Notes under the pieces: generated by a model
The model's input: the letters and a program-made list of their open reading frames with translations, nothing else
Database searches by the model: none
Told to the model about the DNA's origin: nothing
Position numbers and translations under genes: made by a program
Assembly (NCBI GenBank): GCA_963703325.1
Contig: OY969805.1
Location: forward strand, 1,240,001-1,304,000
Length of the DNA stretch: 64,000 nt
Direction of reading: 5' to 3'
Source: Aquilonibacter sp963703325
GTDB taxonomy: Bacteria > Vulcanimicrobiota > Vulcanimicrobiia > Vulcanimicrobiales > Vulcanimicrobiaceae
In this document: positions 43,423 through 52,816 of the stretch, piece after piece
Position numbering within the stretch: the stretch's first letter is position 1
Layout of the letters: the number at the start of each line of letters is the position of its first letter

Positions 43423-45542
43423 AGCCGGTCAGCCGCGCTGCGGTCCTGCCGGGGCGGCCGTATCCGCTCGGCGCGACGTGGGACGGCAGCGGCGTCAACT
43501 TCGCGCTTTTTTCCGAAAATGCCGAGCGGGTTGAACTCTGCTTGTTCGATGCGCGCGGCACGCGCGAGCTACGGCGCATCGCCTTGCCCGAGTTTACCGA
43601 CCAAGTATGGCACGGCTATTTGCCCGAGATCGAACGGGGCACGCTCTATGGCTATCGCGTGTACGGGCCCTACGATCCCGAACGCGGCCACCGCTTCAAT
43701 CATCATAAGCTGCTCATCGATCCCTACGCCAAACAACTGTCCGGCTTCGTGCGTTGGACCGACGCAAACTTCGGCTACCGGCTGGGATCGTCGCGTGCCG
43801 ACCTTTCCTTCGACCGGCGCGATAACGCTGCGGCCATGCCGAAGTGCGTTGTCGTCGATACGGCGTTTACCTGGGGCGAGGACCGGCGTCTCTACACACG
43901 TTGGCATGAAACGATTATCTACGAAATGCACGCGCGCGGATTCACGATCAAGCATCCGCAGGTCAGCCCGGAGTTGCGCGGCACCTTTTCCGGACTAGCG
44001 TCGCCGCCGATCATCGAATACCTTACGCGACTGGGCGTCACATCGGTCGAGTTGCTGCCGGTTCATGCATCGGTCGACGATCGTTATCTGGTGGAACACC
44101 GGCTGCGTAACTACTGGGGTTACAACTCGATCGCGTTCTTTGCCCCCGATCCGCGCCTGCTCTCAGGCTCGTCACTCGGTGAATTCAAGACGATGGTCAA
44201 GCGTCTGCACGAAGCCGACATCGAAGTCTTGCTCGACGTCGTCTACAATCACACCGCCGAAGGCAATCATCTCGGCCCGACGCTTTCGATGCGCGGTATC
44301 GACAACAAGAGCTACTATCACCTCGAAGACGGGCGCTACTACGCCGACTACACCGGCTGCGGCAACACCCTCAACCTTTCGCATCCGCGTACGCTGCAGA
44401 TGGTCACCGATTCGCTGCGTTATTGGGTCAACGAGATGCACGTCGACGGGTTTCGCTTCGATCTTGCACCCGCGCTGGGACGTCCGGAGGGCGCGTTCTC
44501 GCAAGGGAGTGCGTTTCTAGCCGCGGTGCAGCAAGATCCGATGCTGTCGCGCGTCAAACTCATTGCCGAGCCGTGGGATCTTTCGCCAGGCGGCTATCAG
44601 CTCGGCAACTTCCCGGCCGGCTGGTCCGAGTGGAACGATCGCTATCGCGATACCGTGCGGCGCTTTTGGCAAGGCCACGACAGTATGATTCCGGAGCTGG
44701 CTTCGCGGCTGACCGGTTCGAGTGACATCTTCGACCGTACCGGACGCCGGCCGCGCTCGAGCATCAACTTCGTCACCGCGCACGACGGCTTTACGCTCAA
44801 CGACCTGGTGAGCTACGATCGCAAGCACAACGAAGCCAACCTCGAAGGTAACCAAGACGGCCACGATCATAACAACAGCTGGAATTGCGGCGTCGAGGGG
44901 CCGACGAACGATCCCGCGATTCGCAATCTGCGCGCGCAGCAAAAGCGGAACCTGTTGGCGACGCTCCTGCTCTCGCAAGGGCTGCCGATGCTGCTCGCTG
45001 GTGACGAAGTCTCAAACACGCAACTCGGCAATAACAATGCCTATTGTCAGGACAATGAGATCGGTTGGCTCACGTGGAGCGACGTCCAGGAAGATCCCAA
45101 GCTTGTCGACTTCGTGCGCGAGCTCATCGAGTTGCGCCGCAAGCATCCACTCTTTCGACGGCCGCATTACTTCAAAGGCAGCGCGACCTCACCGAGCGCG
45201 CTCAAAGACATCACGTGGGTTGACGCGAGCGGTCGCGAGATGGTCGATGCCGATTGGCACGATCCCACGCGACGCACGCTGGCGGCGCTCTTCGGCGGTG
45301 ACACCGGCGACCGTTTCGTGAGCCTGCGCGGATATCCGGAGTACGACGACACGTTTCTCATGCTGCTCAATGCGCACGAGCACCAGATTCCCTTCGTTCT
45401 TCCGACGCTGCCGACGTTTGCCGGTTGGCGACTCGCCCTCGATACGACCCGACCGCCGCGCCTCGCGCCCGACGCGCAGTTCTTGCCGGGTGCCGTCTTT
45501 CCGCTGATGGGGCGGACCCTCGCGCTGCTCGTCGCGGAATGA
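43419..45542 (+). CDS. glgX: Glycogen debranching enzyme GlgX (isoamylase type)
   Basis: 707 residues with a GTG start. CBM48 (AVLPGRPYPLGATWDGSGVN), GH13_11 barrel with Asp348 (FRFDLAPALGR), Glu384 (IAEPWDLSPGGYQLGNFP) and Asp456 (VTAHDGFTLNDL). It removes alpha-1,6 branches, usually on phosphorylase-limit dextrins. Coupled to malQ, which can reuse the released maltotetraose. Stop and malQ start overlap (ATGA). Confidence 0.97.
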   Translation: MKPVSRAAVLPGRPYPLGATWDGSGVNFALFSENAERVELCLFDARGTRELRRIALPEFTDQVWHGYLPEIERGTLYGYRVYGPYDPERGHRFNHHKLLIDPYAKQLSGFVRWTDANFGYRLGSSRADLSFDRRDNAAAMPKCVVVDTAFTWGEDRRLYTRWHETIIYEMHARGFTIKHPQVSPELRGTFSGLASPPIIEYLTRLGVTSVELLPVHASVDDRYLVEHRLRNYWGYNSIAFFAPDPRLLSGSSLGEFKTMVKRLHEADIEVLLDVVYNHTAEGNHLGPTLSMRGIDNKSYYHLEDGRYYADYTGCGNTLNLSHPRTLQMVTDSLRYWVNEMHVDGFRFDLAPALGRPEGAFSQGSAFLAAVQQDPMLSRVKLIAEPWDLSPGGYQLGNFPAGWSEWNDRYRDTVRRFWQGHDSMIPELASRLTGSSDIFDRTGRRPRSSINFVTAHDGFTLNDLVSYDRKHNEANLEGNQDGHDHNNSWNCGVEGPTNDPAIRNLRAQQKRNLLATLLLSQGLPMLLAGDEVSNTQLGNNNAYCQDNEIGWLTWSDVQEDPKLVDFVRELIELRRKHPLFRRPHYFKGSATSPSALKDITWVDASGREMVDADWHDPTRRTLAALFGGDTGDRFVSLRGYPEYDDTFLMLLNAHEHQIPFVLPTLPTFAGWRLALDTTRPPRLAPDAQFLPGAVFPLMGRTLALLVAE

Positions 45543-47275
45543 TCGACGATCGCTACGCCGATGCGTTCGGCAATCCGGTCATCGTCTCCGACGCAACGAT
45601 GGCGGCGATGCGCGAGGCTCTCGGCAACGAGTCGAGCGGCGTCGCAACGGTGCCGGTGCTTCGGGTCGATCAGCTCGATCGGCAGCGAGAGATCGGCTAC
45701 TACGACGATATGATCGTCGTCCCCGAGCGCGCCTACGTGCCCGAAGCGCTAGAACGCGAGCCGCTGTGGGGCATCGCCGCGCAACTCTATTCGCTGCGTA
45801 GCGAACACAACGACGGCATCGGTGATTTCGGCGATCTCGCCCGGCTTGCAGCGCTGGCGAACGAACTGGGCGCTTCTACGGTTGCGCTCAATCCGTTGCA
45901 TCAATTGCACCTCAGCAATCCGTCGTCGGCGAGTCCGTATGCCCCGCTGAGCCGGCGCTATCTCAACGCGCTCTACATCGACGTCCACGCCGCCGCGGCG
46001 GAATTCGGCGTGGCGGTCGATGGGCTCGATGCACGAGCGCTGCGCGAAAGCGCGCTGGTCGACTACGCCGGCGTCGCTGCCTACAAGCTCGACGCGCTCG
46101 AACGCTGCTATTCGAAGTTGCGCGGGCGCCGGCCATGGCAGGCATTCGGTACTGATCCGCACCTGCGCGACGTCGCCCGTTACGAAGCCATCATGGAAGA
46201 GTTGAGCGCGCTCGACGACGAGGTCTACAGTTGGCAGCAATGGCCGAGTGAGCTGCAAGATAGCCGTAGCGGCGCGGTCGAACGCTTTGCCGCGCAACAC
46301 GCGCAGCGCGTCGAGTTCTTCATCTTTTTGCAATGGCTCGCCGATCAACAGCTTGCCGGTGCGGCCAAGGCGGCGAGCGCGATGCCGATCGGACTGTATC
46401 GCGACCTTGCCGTCGGCGTCGACCTCGCGAGCGCCGACGTCTGGAGCGATCCAGGGGCGTTTGCGCTCGGTCTCTCGGTCGGTGCGCCGCCCGATCCACT
46501 CAATACGGCGGGCCAGAATTGGGGTCTGCCGCCGCTGAACCCGCGCGTTCTGCGCGAGCGCCGCTACGAGCCGTTTATCACGCTGTTGCGTGCCAACATG
46601 CGCCATGCCGGCGCGCTGCGTATCGATCACGTCATGGGCCTGCGACGCCTGTATTGCATTCCGCGCGCGTTGCCGCAAGGCGGCGGCGCATACGTAAACT
46701 ACGATTTTGACGCGATGCTGGGAATCGTTGCACTCGAGAGCGTGCGCAACCGTTGCATGGTCGTGGGAGAAGACCTTGGGACGGTGCCCGAAGGTTTCCG
46801 TGACCGCACCGCGCGGGCGCGCGTCTTCTCGTGCCGCGTGCTGTATTTCGAGCGCGACTGGGGCGGCCGATTCCGTTCGCCGGATGAGTATCCGTCCGAT
46901 GCGGTCGCCAGTACCGGGACGCATGACTTGCCGACGCTCGCCGGCTGGTGGAAAGCGGCCGATCGGACCACACGCGAGCAACTGCTTGACGCGTTTGTGG
47001 CCGCCGGGATCGAAGTTGACCGCAACGCATTGACGGCACCGCTGGTTGCGGCCTATCGTTACCTTGCGCGGACGCGCTCGCGGCTCGTGCTCTTGCAACT
47101 CGAAGATGGGATTGAATCGCTCGATCAGGTGAACGTTCCCGGAACCGTGGATGAGGAGCCGAACTGGCAACGCAAGCTCGCCGTGCCGATCGATGCGCTT
47201 CCGGCGCATCCGGTCTTTGCTGCGATCGTTCGCGCGCTGCGCGACGAACGGCCGCGAGAAGGAGGCGGGCGATGA
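45539..47275 (+). CDS. malQ: 4-alpha-glucanotransferase
   Basis: 578 residues from the ATG at 45539. GH77 barrel: LWGIAAQLYSLRSEHNDGIG, Asp363 in RIDHVMGLRRLY, Glu411 in VVGEDLGTVPEGF, and STGTHDLPTLAGWW. It transfers maltosyl units between glucans, recycling short chains made by GlgX. The next gene starts inside its stop (ATGA). Confidence 0.96.
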   Translation: MIDDRYADAFGNPVIVSDATMAAMREALGNESSGVATVPVLRVDQLDRQREIGYYDDMIVVPERAYVPEALEREPLWGIAAQLYSLRSEHNDGIGDFGDLARLAALANELGASTVALNPLHQLHLSNPSSASPYAPLSRRYLNALYIDVHAAAAEFGVAVDGLDARALRESALVDYAGVAAYKLDALERCYSKLRGRRPWQAFGTDPHLRDVARYEAIMEELSALDDEVYSWQQWPSELQDSRSGAVERFAAQHAQRVEFFIFLQWLADQQLAGAAKAASAMPIGLYRDLAVGVDLASADVWSDPGAFALGLSVGAPPDPLNTAGQNWGLPPLNPRVLRERRYEPFITLLRANMRHAGALRIDHVMGLRRLYCIPRALPQGGGAYVNYDFDAMLGIVALESVRNRCMVVGEDLGTVPEGFRDRTARARVFSCRVLYFERDWGGRFRSPDEYPSDAVASTGTHDLPTLAGWWKAADRTTREQLLDAFVAAGIEVDRNALTAPLVAAYRYLARTRSRLVLLQLEDGIESLDQVNVPGTVDEEPNWQRKLAVPIDALPAHPVFAAIVRALRDERPREGGGR

Positions 47276-49770
47276 AAGCGGTGGTGATGGCCGGCGGCGA
47301 GGGCTCTCGTCTGCGCCCACTCACATCGCGGCGTCCGAAGCCTCTCGCGCCGATCGCCAACAAGCCGGTGATGCATCACATCGTCGAGTTGCTCAAACGC
47401 CACGGCATTACCGAGATCGTTGCGACGCTGCACTACCTGGCCGACGAGATCGAGGCCTATTTCGGCGACGGCTCGTCGCTCGGCGTCGGCATGCAGTACG
47501 TCGTCGAGGACACGCCGCTCGGCACGGCCGGTGCGGTCAAGATGGCGCAGGCGCAGCTCGGCGGGGATACGTTCATCATCATCTCCGGCGATGCGATGAC
47601 CGACGTTGATCTCACCGCGCTGATCGAAGCGCATCGCAGCGCGGGCAACGTCGCGACGATCGCGCTGTGGCGAGTGACCAATCCGCTCGAGTTCGGCGTG
47701 GTGATCACCGACGACGACGGCCGGATCACGCGCTTCATGGAGAAGCCGTCCTGGGGCGAAGTCTTTTCCGACACGATCAACACCGGCATCTACGTGCTCG
47801 AAGCCGAGGTGCTCACGTATATGGAGCCGGGCAAGAATTACGATTTCTCAAAAGATATCTTTCCGTTGTTGCTGCGCGACGGAAAGCGCCTCGGCGGACA
47901 CGTCATCTCCGATTACTGGGCCGATGTCGGCAATTTGCAGCAGTACCAACAGGCCAACTACGACGCGCTCTCCGGCGCGGTGAGGACCGAGCGGCCGCCG
48001 AACCGGCTCTCCGACAATCTCTGGACGGGCAGCGATTGCACGATCGATCCAAGCGCGTCTATCGTCGGACCGGTGCAACTGGGCAACGGCGTGACGATCG
48101 GACCGGGCACGCAGATCGAGGGACCGGCGTGTATCGGCGACGGCTCGATCGTCGAAGCTGGGGCGCGCGTGAGCCGTTCGGTGCTTTGGGAGAATGTGTA
48201 CGTCGGCGACGACGCGCAGCTGACGGATTGCACGGTGGCCAACCGCACGATCGTGAAAGCACGCGCAGCGATCGGTGAAGGTGCCGTCGTCGGTGAGCGC
48301 TGCGTCATCGGTGAATCGGCGGTGATTCGGCCACATCTGCGGCTGTGGCCGGAAAAGAACGTCAGCTCGGGCGCAATTGTGTCGATGTCGCTGATCTATG
48401 GCATCAAGTGGCCCGGCTCGCTCTTCGGCGGCGTCGGCGTGACCGGACTTGCGAATCTGGAGATTACACCGGAATTTGCGCTCAAGCTCGGTCAGGCGTT
48501 CGGCTCGTTCTTACGAGCCGGCGACGCGGCTATGACCTCGCGCGACACCCATCCGGCCAGCCGTATCATGAATCGTTGCGTTATCTCCGGTTTGCTCAGC
48601 GTCGGCGTCAACGTCGAGGATTTGCGCTCGTATCCCCTGCCGCTTTCGCGGTTTGCGACGCGAACCGGCGGTAACGGTGGCGTCCACGTGCGCATCGCGC
48701 CGGGCGATCCGCACTCGCTGCTGTTCGAATTTTTTGACGGAGGCGGCATCAACGTCGATAAGGCGGCCGAGCGTAAGATCGAAAATCTCTTTTTCCGTGA
48801 GGACTTTCGCCGCGTCGCTATGGATGCTGTCGGACTCTTGGATTTTCCCGCGCGCGCTCTCGAAAGTTATACTGCGGCGTTTCTCTCTGCACTTGCACCG
48901 CAGGGACTGGCCGAGCGGCGTTTTCGCGTCGTCATCGACTATACCAACGGCAACGCCGCTCTCGTCCTGCCGCGCATCTTGAGCAAGCTCAACATCGAGA
49001 CGATCGCGCTCAACGCGTACTTCGACGACAACCGCGTGCATGCGGTCAACGGCGAGCGGGCGCAGTCGCTGGCGCAGCTGAGCGACATCGTCGGCACGCT
49101 GCACGCCGACGTCGGCATTCTCCTCGATCACGACGGCGAGACGTTTGCGCTGGTCGACGACCGTGGACGCATCGTCGACGGGAACGAGTTGATCGCGCTC
49201 CTAACGCTGATGGTCGTGCGCGCCGGGGCCAAAGCGGTCGCGGTGCCGGTGATGGCGCCCGGAGCGATCGAACGCATTGCGCAAAGTTACGGCGCCACGG
49301 TCGTACGCGCGCGTAGCGACCGGCGCTCGTTGATGGCGTTGGCCGAATCGCGCGGGCGTGACCTGGCTTTTGCCGGCGGCGCAAACCACGAAGTGGTTTT
49401 CCCCGAACTGCACCCGGCGTTCGATGCGCTCTACGGTTCAGCCAAGGTGTTGGAATTGTTGGGACGCGAGGGTGGTCACTTGAGCGAGTTGGTGGACATG
49501 TTGCCCGAATGGCACGTCGCGACCGTCACGGTTCCATGTCCGTGGGAGCACAAAGGCCGCGTCATGCGCTCGCTCATCGCCGAGCAGCAGCGCGATCAGA
49601 TCGAACTCTTCGAGGGTCTGCGCGTTCGCCACGACGATGGTTGGGTGCTGGTGCTGCCCGACGCTTCTGATCCCACCTTCAGCGTCTTTGCCGAAGCGAA
49701 TAGCGACGGCGAAGCATACGCGTACGCGGAGCGCATGGGCACGCGGATCGGACAGCTCGCCTCCGCATGA
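47272..49770 (+). CDS. Mannose-1-phosphate guanylyltransferase-like / phosphomannomutase-like fusion
   Basis: 832 residues. Nucleotidyltransferase domain about 1-235 (VVMAGGEGSRLRPLT, LGTAGAVKMAQ, NTGIYVLE), left-handed hexapeptide helix about 250-360, and a phosphohexomutase-like part about 385-830. Cyanobacteria have the same order and length. The phosphoserine loop (TxSHNP in active mutases) reads TSRDTHPASR at 48536 onwards, and the sugar-binding loops also differ, so mutase activity is doubtful. Presumably makes GDP-mannose or another NDP-sugar; its place after malQ suggests the sugar feeds glucan or cell-surface synthesis. Confidence 0.85.
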   Translation: MKAVVMAGGEGSRLRPLTSRRPKPLAPIANKPVMHHIVELLKRHGITEIVATLHYLADEIEAYFGDGSSLGVGMQYVVEDTPLGTAGAVKMAQAQLGGDTFIIISGDAMTDVDLTALIEAHRSAGNVATIALWRVTNPLEFGVVITDDDGRITRFMEKPSWGEVFSDTINTGIYVLEAEVLTYMEPGKNYDFSKDIFPLLLRDGKRLGGHVISDYWADVGNLQQYQQANYDALSGAVRTERPPNRLSDNLWTGSDCTIDPSASIVGPVQLGNGVTIGPGTQIEGPACIGDGSIVEAGARVSRSVLWENVYVGDDAQLTDCTVANRTIVKARAAIGEGAVVGERCVIGESAVIRPHLRLWPEKNVSSGAIVSMSLIYGIKWPGSLFGGVGVTGLANLEITPEFALKLGQAFGSFLRAGDAAMTSRDTHPASRIMNRCVISGLLSVGVNVEDLRSYPLPLSRFATRTGGNGGVHVRIAPGDPHSLLFEFFDGGGINVDKAAERKIENLFFREDFRRVAMDAVGLLDFPARALESYTAAFLSALAPQGLAERRFRVVIDYTNGNAALVLPRILSKLNIETIALNAYFDDNRVHAVNGERAQSLAQLSDIVGTLHADVGILLDHDGETFALVDDRGRIVDGNELIALLTLMVVRAGAKAVAVPVMAPGAIERIAQSYGATVVRARSDRRSLMALAESRGRDLAFAGGANHEVVFPELHPAFDALYGSAKVLELLGREGGHLSELVDMLPEWHVATVTVPCPWEHKGRVMRSLIAEQQRDQIELFEGLRVRHDDGWVLVLPDASDPTFSVFAEANSDGEAYAYAERMGTRIGQLASA

Positions 49771-50306
49771 GTGCCGATCCCTCCATCTTTCGCGCCTGGG
49801 AGAACTTCTACATCATCACCGGCTCGTCGGCGGCGGCACTGACCGGTCTGGTCTTCATCGTCGTGACGCTTTCGGCCGGCCAGCGCCGTCTTTCCGACCA
49901 AGCAACGAGAGGCGAAGGAACCTCGATCTTTAGCTCGCCCACGGTGGTGCATTTCTGCGCGGCGTTCTTTACCGCCGGTGTCTTTAGCGCGCCGTGGCAT
50001 GCGCTCGTGATCCCCGGCGCGCTCGTCGGCATCATGGGCACATTCGGCGTCGCATACACGATCAACACCGGAATTCGAGCACGCCGCCTCACGTCGTACC
50101 AAGCCGACGCCAGCGACTGGATTTGGTTCATTATCTTGCCGATGCTTGCCTATATCATCGTGGCGATTTCCGGCTTTTCGCTCGCGCTCATTCCAAGCAC
50201 TGCGGCCTTCGCACTCGCCGGTGCGAATCTGCTGCTGATCTTCATCGGCATCCACAACGCTTGGGATGTCGTAACTTATTTAGCGACCATGTCCGACGAC
50301 GAATAG
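49767..50306 (+). CDS. Membrane protein of unknown function (4 helices)
   Basis: 179 residues, start overlapping the preceding stop (ATGA). Four hydrophobic helices (about 18-38, 60-80, 85-105, 118-165), with FRAWENFYIITGSSAAALTG at the start; such proteins are common near sugar and oxidoreductase genes in soil bacteria but uncharacterised. It overlaps the convergent amine oxidase gene by 31 nt. Confidence 0.65.
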   Translation: MSADPSIFRAWENFYIITGSSAAALTGLVFIVVTLSAGQRRLSDQATRGEGTSIFSSPTVVHFCAAFFTAGVFSAPWHALVIPGALVGIMGTFGVAYTINTGIRARRLTSYQADASDWIWFIILPMLAYIIVAISGFSLALIPSTAAFALAGANLLLIFIGIHNAWDVVTYLATMSDDE

Positions 50307-51550
50307 CCGCTGTCGAACGCACCGGCAACCGTGCCGGAGTCGTCGCTCGAGGCGGCTTCGCCGGCAAAGAACAGCGTATCATCGATCGGCTCGGCGAGCC
50401 GTTCGCGTGCGTTGCCCCCGTTGACGCGCAAATAGCTGTACGCGCCTAGCGAAAACGGATCCGAATCCCAGTCATGCAGGTAGGCCGCGAGCAACTGCGC
50501 GCGCACGTCGACCGAGGGGAAGAGCTCCATGGCCGTGTCGAGTGCCGCGCCGGTCGAATCCAGCCCACTGTTGCGTAAACGCAGCGCACCGCCGCCGCCG
50601 GACCAGCCCATGAGCACCGGCGACCGGTCGGGGTTACGTGTCCACAGCGTGCGCACCGGACACTGCGCCGCTTGGAAAAAGCCGGCATCGTGATAGCGTC
50701 CGTTGTCGACCTGTTCCCAAAACGCGGTACGAAACTCGAGCGCGACCTTGACCACCGGGCCCATCGCGATGGCATCGATCGCGGCGCGCTTTTCGGAGGG
50801 CAGCGCGGGTGCGAAAAGTTCAGAGCCCGCGTGCAGCACGCCGATCGGAAGGGTGATGATCGCGCGCTTTGCCCGCACCTGCAACGGCGCGCCGGCGCGA
50901 GTTGCCTCGATCGTCACCTGGTGCCGCGACCATTCGATGCGCGTGACGACCGTCTGCAAGCAGAGACGATCGCCCGCGATCTGCGCCAGGTGCTGCATCA
51001 CCGGTGCGTAGCCGTGAAGCGGACGATGCGAGGTGTCGTTAACGCCGCTTCGCCATTCCTTGGCGATGCCGATGATGCTTGCGTCCTCGACGATTGCCGC
51101 GTCGAAACCTTCGACCAGCGCGCACACGTCGGTGCGTTGTTCGTCGGAGAGTTCGCTGCGTGGGATTGCATCGAGGAACTCCGCGACACTCTGATCGCGA
51201 GCCGTTATGTCGACACGTTGCAATATCCGCTCGGTCATGGTCCAGCGATCGGACTGGAGCGCGAGGCGCCCGTTGCGCAATCGAAAGAACTCCCCGCCGC
51301 TTGGGACCGCTTCCTCGCCGATCTCGCGCATCAGCTTGCGAGTCGAGCGAGCCGCGCCGTGAATGAACTCGGCGCCCAGCTCGATCGGATACGATCCGTG
51401 GATCGACGACAGGGTGTGCGCACGGCCACCGACGCGATCGCGCGCTTCGAGCAGCAAGAAATCGATGCCGCGCTCGTGCAAGCGTCGCGCAGCGGCGAGC
51501 CCCGCAGCGCCGGCACCGATGACCACAGCGTCGGTGAAACGCTCGCTCAC
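50276..51550 (-). CDS. FAD-dependent flavin amine oxidase family protein
   Basis: 424 residues from a GTG at 51550; the frame extends upstream into the glycosyltransferase. FAD-binding AVVIGAGAAGLAAARRLHE and ARDRVGGRAHT, the conserved PIGVLHAG, and at the end LFFAGEAASSDDSGTVAGAF. Typical substrates are amines, carotenoids or protoporphyrinogen; no substrate can be named. Start overlaps the glycosyltransferase stop (GTGA) and its 3' end overlaps the membrane-protein gene. Last gene of the minus alpha-glucan operon. Confidence 0.88.
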   Translation of the reverse strand: MSERFTDAVVIGAGAAGLAAARRLHERGIDFLLLEARDRVGGRAHTLSSIHGSYPIELGAEFIHGAARSTRKLMREIGEEAVPSGGEFFRLRNGRLALQSDRWTMTERILQRVDITARDQSVAEFLDAIPRSELSDEQRTDVCALVEGFDAAIVEDASIIGIAKEWRSGVNDTSHRPLHGYAPVMQHLAQIAGDRLCLQTVVTRIEWSRHQVTIEATRAGAPLQVRAKRAIITLPIGVLHAGSELFAPALPSEKRAAIDAIAMGPVVKVALEFRTAFWEQVDNGRYHDAGFFQAAQCPVRTLWTRNPDRSPVLMGWSGGGGALRLRNSGLDSTGAALDTAMELFPSVDVRAQLLAAYLHDWDSDPFSLGAYSYLRVNGGNARERLAEPIDDTLFFAGEAASSDDSGTVAGAFDSGYSSSDMVAK

Positions 51551-52815
51551 GACCGAGCGGTCACAAACGAGAGCTTGGCGTCGAGAATATCGAGCACGCA
51601 CGGCCAGGTGAATTCTCGCGCGGTCGCGTGCGCGCTCTCGATCATGCGTTCGCGTGCTCCCGAATCGCTCCAAAAGCGCTCGAGAAAGCTCGCCAATTCA
51701 ACCGGGTCGGCGGTATCGCAGACGATCGCGTTGTCGAACGCGCGCGCGTAGTCTTCGCCGGTCGAGCCGCACACCGCGATGCCGCCGGAGGCCATTACTT
51801 CCAGGCCGACGAGTCCAAACGGTTCCTTGCCGCTGTTTGCGAGCACCGCATCGGCCGCTGCGTAGAGCGTGTAGAGCAACTCGTCGGGCAAGAAACTGCG
51901 AAGGTTGACGATATCACCGTGGCTGTTTGCTAAGACATTGGCGAGCGATTCCGCCGAAGGGGCATCGAGATGCACGTCATCGACGACCAGTCCACGTTGC
52001 ATCGCGCGCGCAAAGACGTCGCCCCCGTAGGGCTCTTTACCGCCGCGCACGACGAGCTGCACCGGCACGCCCTGCTCGCGCAGATCGGCGACGGCGTCGA
52101 TGGCTTGGAACCAGCGCTTGTCGGGATCGAAGCGTCCAACCTTGAGCAACAGATGCCGATTGCCGAGCATGCGGCGCAGGTAGGCAGCGCCGGCCGCACT
52201 AGCTTCGCCGAAGATGCGCTCGGGGATCCCGTTGGGAATCACCAGCGCTTGTGCGCCGTGTTGCGCGAGTTCGAATTTCATGTACCGGCTCACGGCGGTG
52301 AGCGTCGCCGCCTGTTCCAGCGCGTGAAAATCGATCGTATGAAAGCCGTAGGTGTTGTTGGCGTTCCACAGGATCGTGAGCGCGTCGCGCACTCCGGCTT
52401 CGCGCGCGATACGATCGAGGGTGAGCACCGCCGGTACCACGTGCCAATCTTCGGCCATCACCAGCACACGCTCGAGGCGCGCAGCAGCCGGCCGCAGCAT
52501 TTCGTCGAGTATAAAGCTCGGGACCGAGTTACGGTAGTCTTCTATCTTGCCCCACTCACCGTCGTAGACGCCGAGCGGGTGGTGAACCGAAATCCATTGA
52601 CACCAACGACGTAGCGTCAAGGACGTGCCGCGCGATTCGACCGGGTCGAGATGCGGATCACCGATGAAGATAAGGTCGGTGCGTGCTCCTGCGTCATCCA
52701 GTGCGATCCCCAGCTCGCTCACGCGCACGCCCAAGCCGCCGACCATTGCATAACGGTCAGGCCCCTCGAACGAGAGGATCGCCACGCGGGACGGGATATG
52801 CGGATAGCGCGCCAC
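51547..52815 (-). CDS. GT4-family glycosyltransferase
   Basis: 422 residues. N-terminal Rossmann half (GPDRYAMVGGLGVRVSELG, a glycogen-synthase-like start), then IPNGIPERIFG, LLKVGRFDPDKRWFQAI and the donor-site E-x7-E in EPFGLVGLEVMASGG. The shape is like GlgA/trehalose-synthase-type glucosyltransferases. It follows the GH63-like glucosidase gene after 1 nt and sits among four glucan enzymes; donor and acceptor are unknown. Confidence 0.85.
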   Translation of the reverse strand: MARYPHIPSRVAILSFEGPDRYAMVGGLGVRVSELGIALDDAGARTDLIFIGDPHLDPVESRGTSLTLRRWCQWISVHHPLGVYDGEWGKIEDYRNSVPSFILDEMLRPAAARLERVLVMAEDWHVVPAVLTLDRIAREAGVRDALTILWNANNTYGFHTIDFHALEQAATLTAVSRYMKFELAQHGAQALVIPNGIPERIFGEASAAGAAYLRRMLGNRHLLLKVGRFDPDKRWFQAIDAVADLREQGVPVQLVVRGGKEPYGGDVFARAMQRGLVVDDVHLDAPSAESLANVLANSHGDIVNLRSFLPDELLYTLYAAADAVLANSGKEPFGLVGLEVMASGGIAVCGSTGEDYARAFDNAIVCDTADPVELASFLERFWSDSGARERMIESAHATAREFTWPCVLDILDAKLSFVTARS

Positions 52816-52816
52816 G

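Noticed and set aside
45749..47320. 523-residue minus frame across malQ
   Set aside because: malQ motifs are clear on plus; the minus frame lacks a coherent protein.
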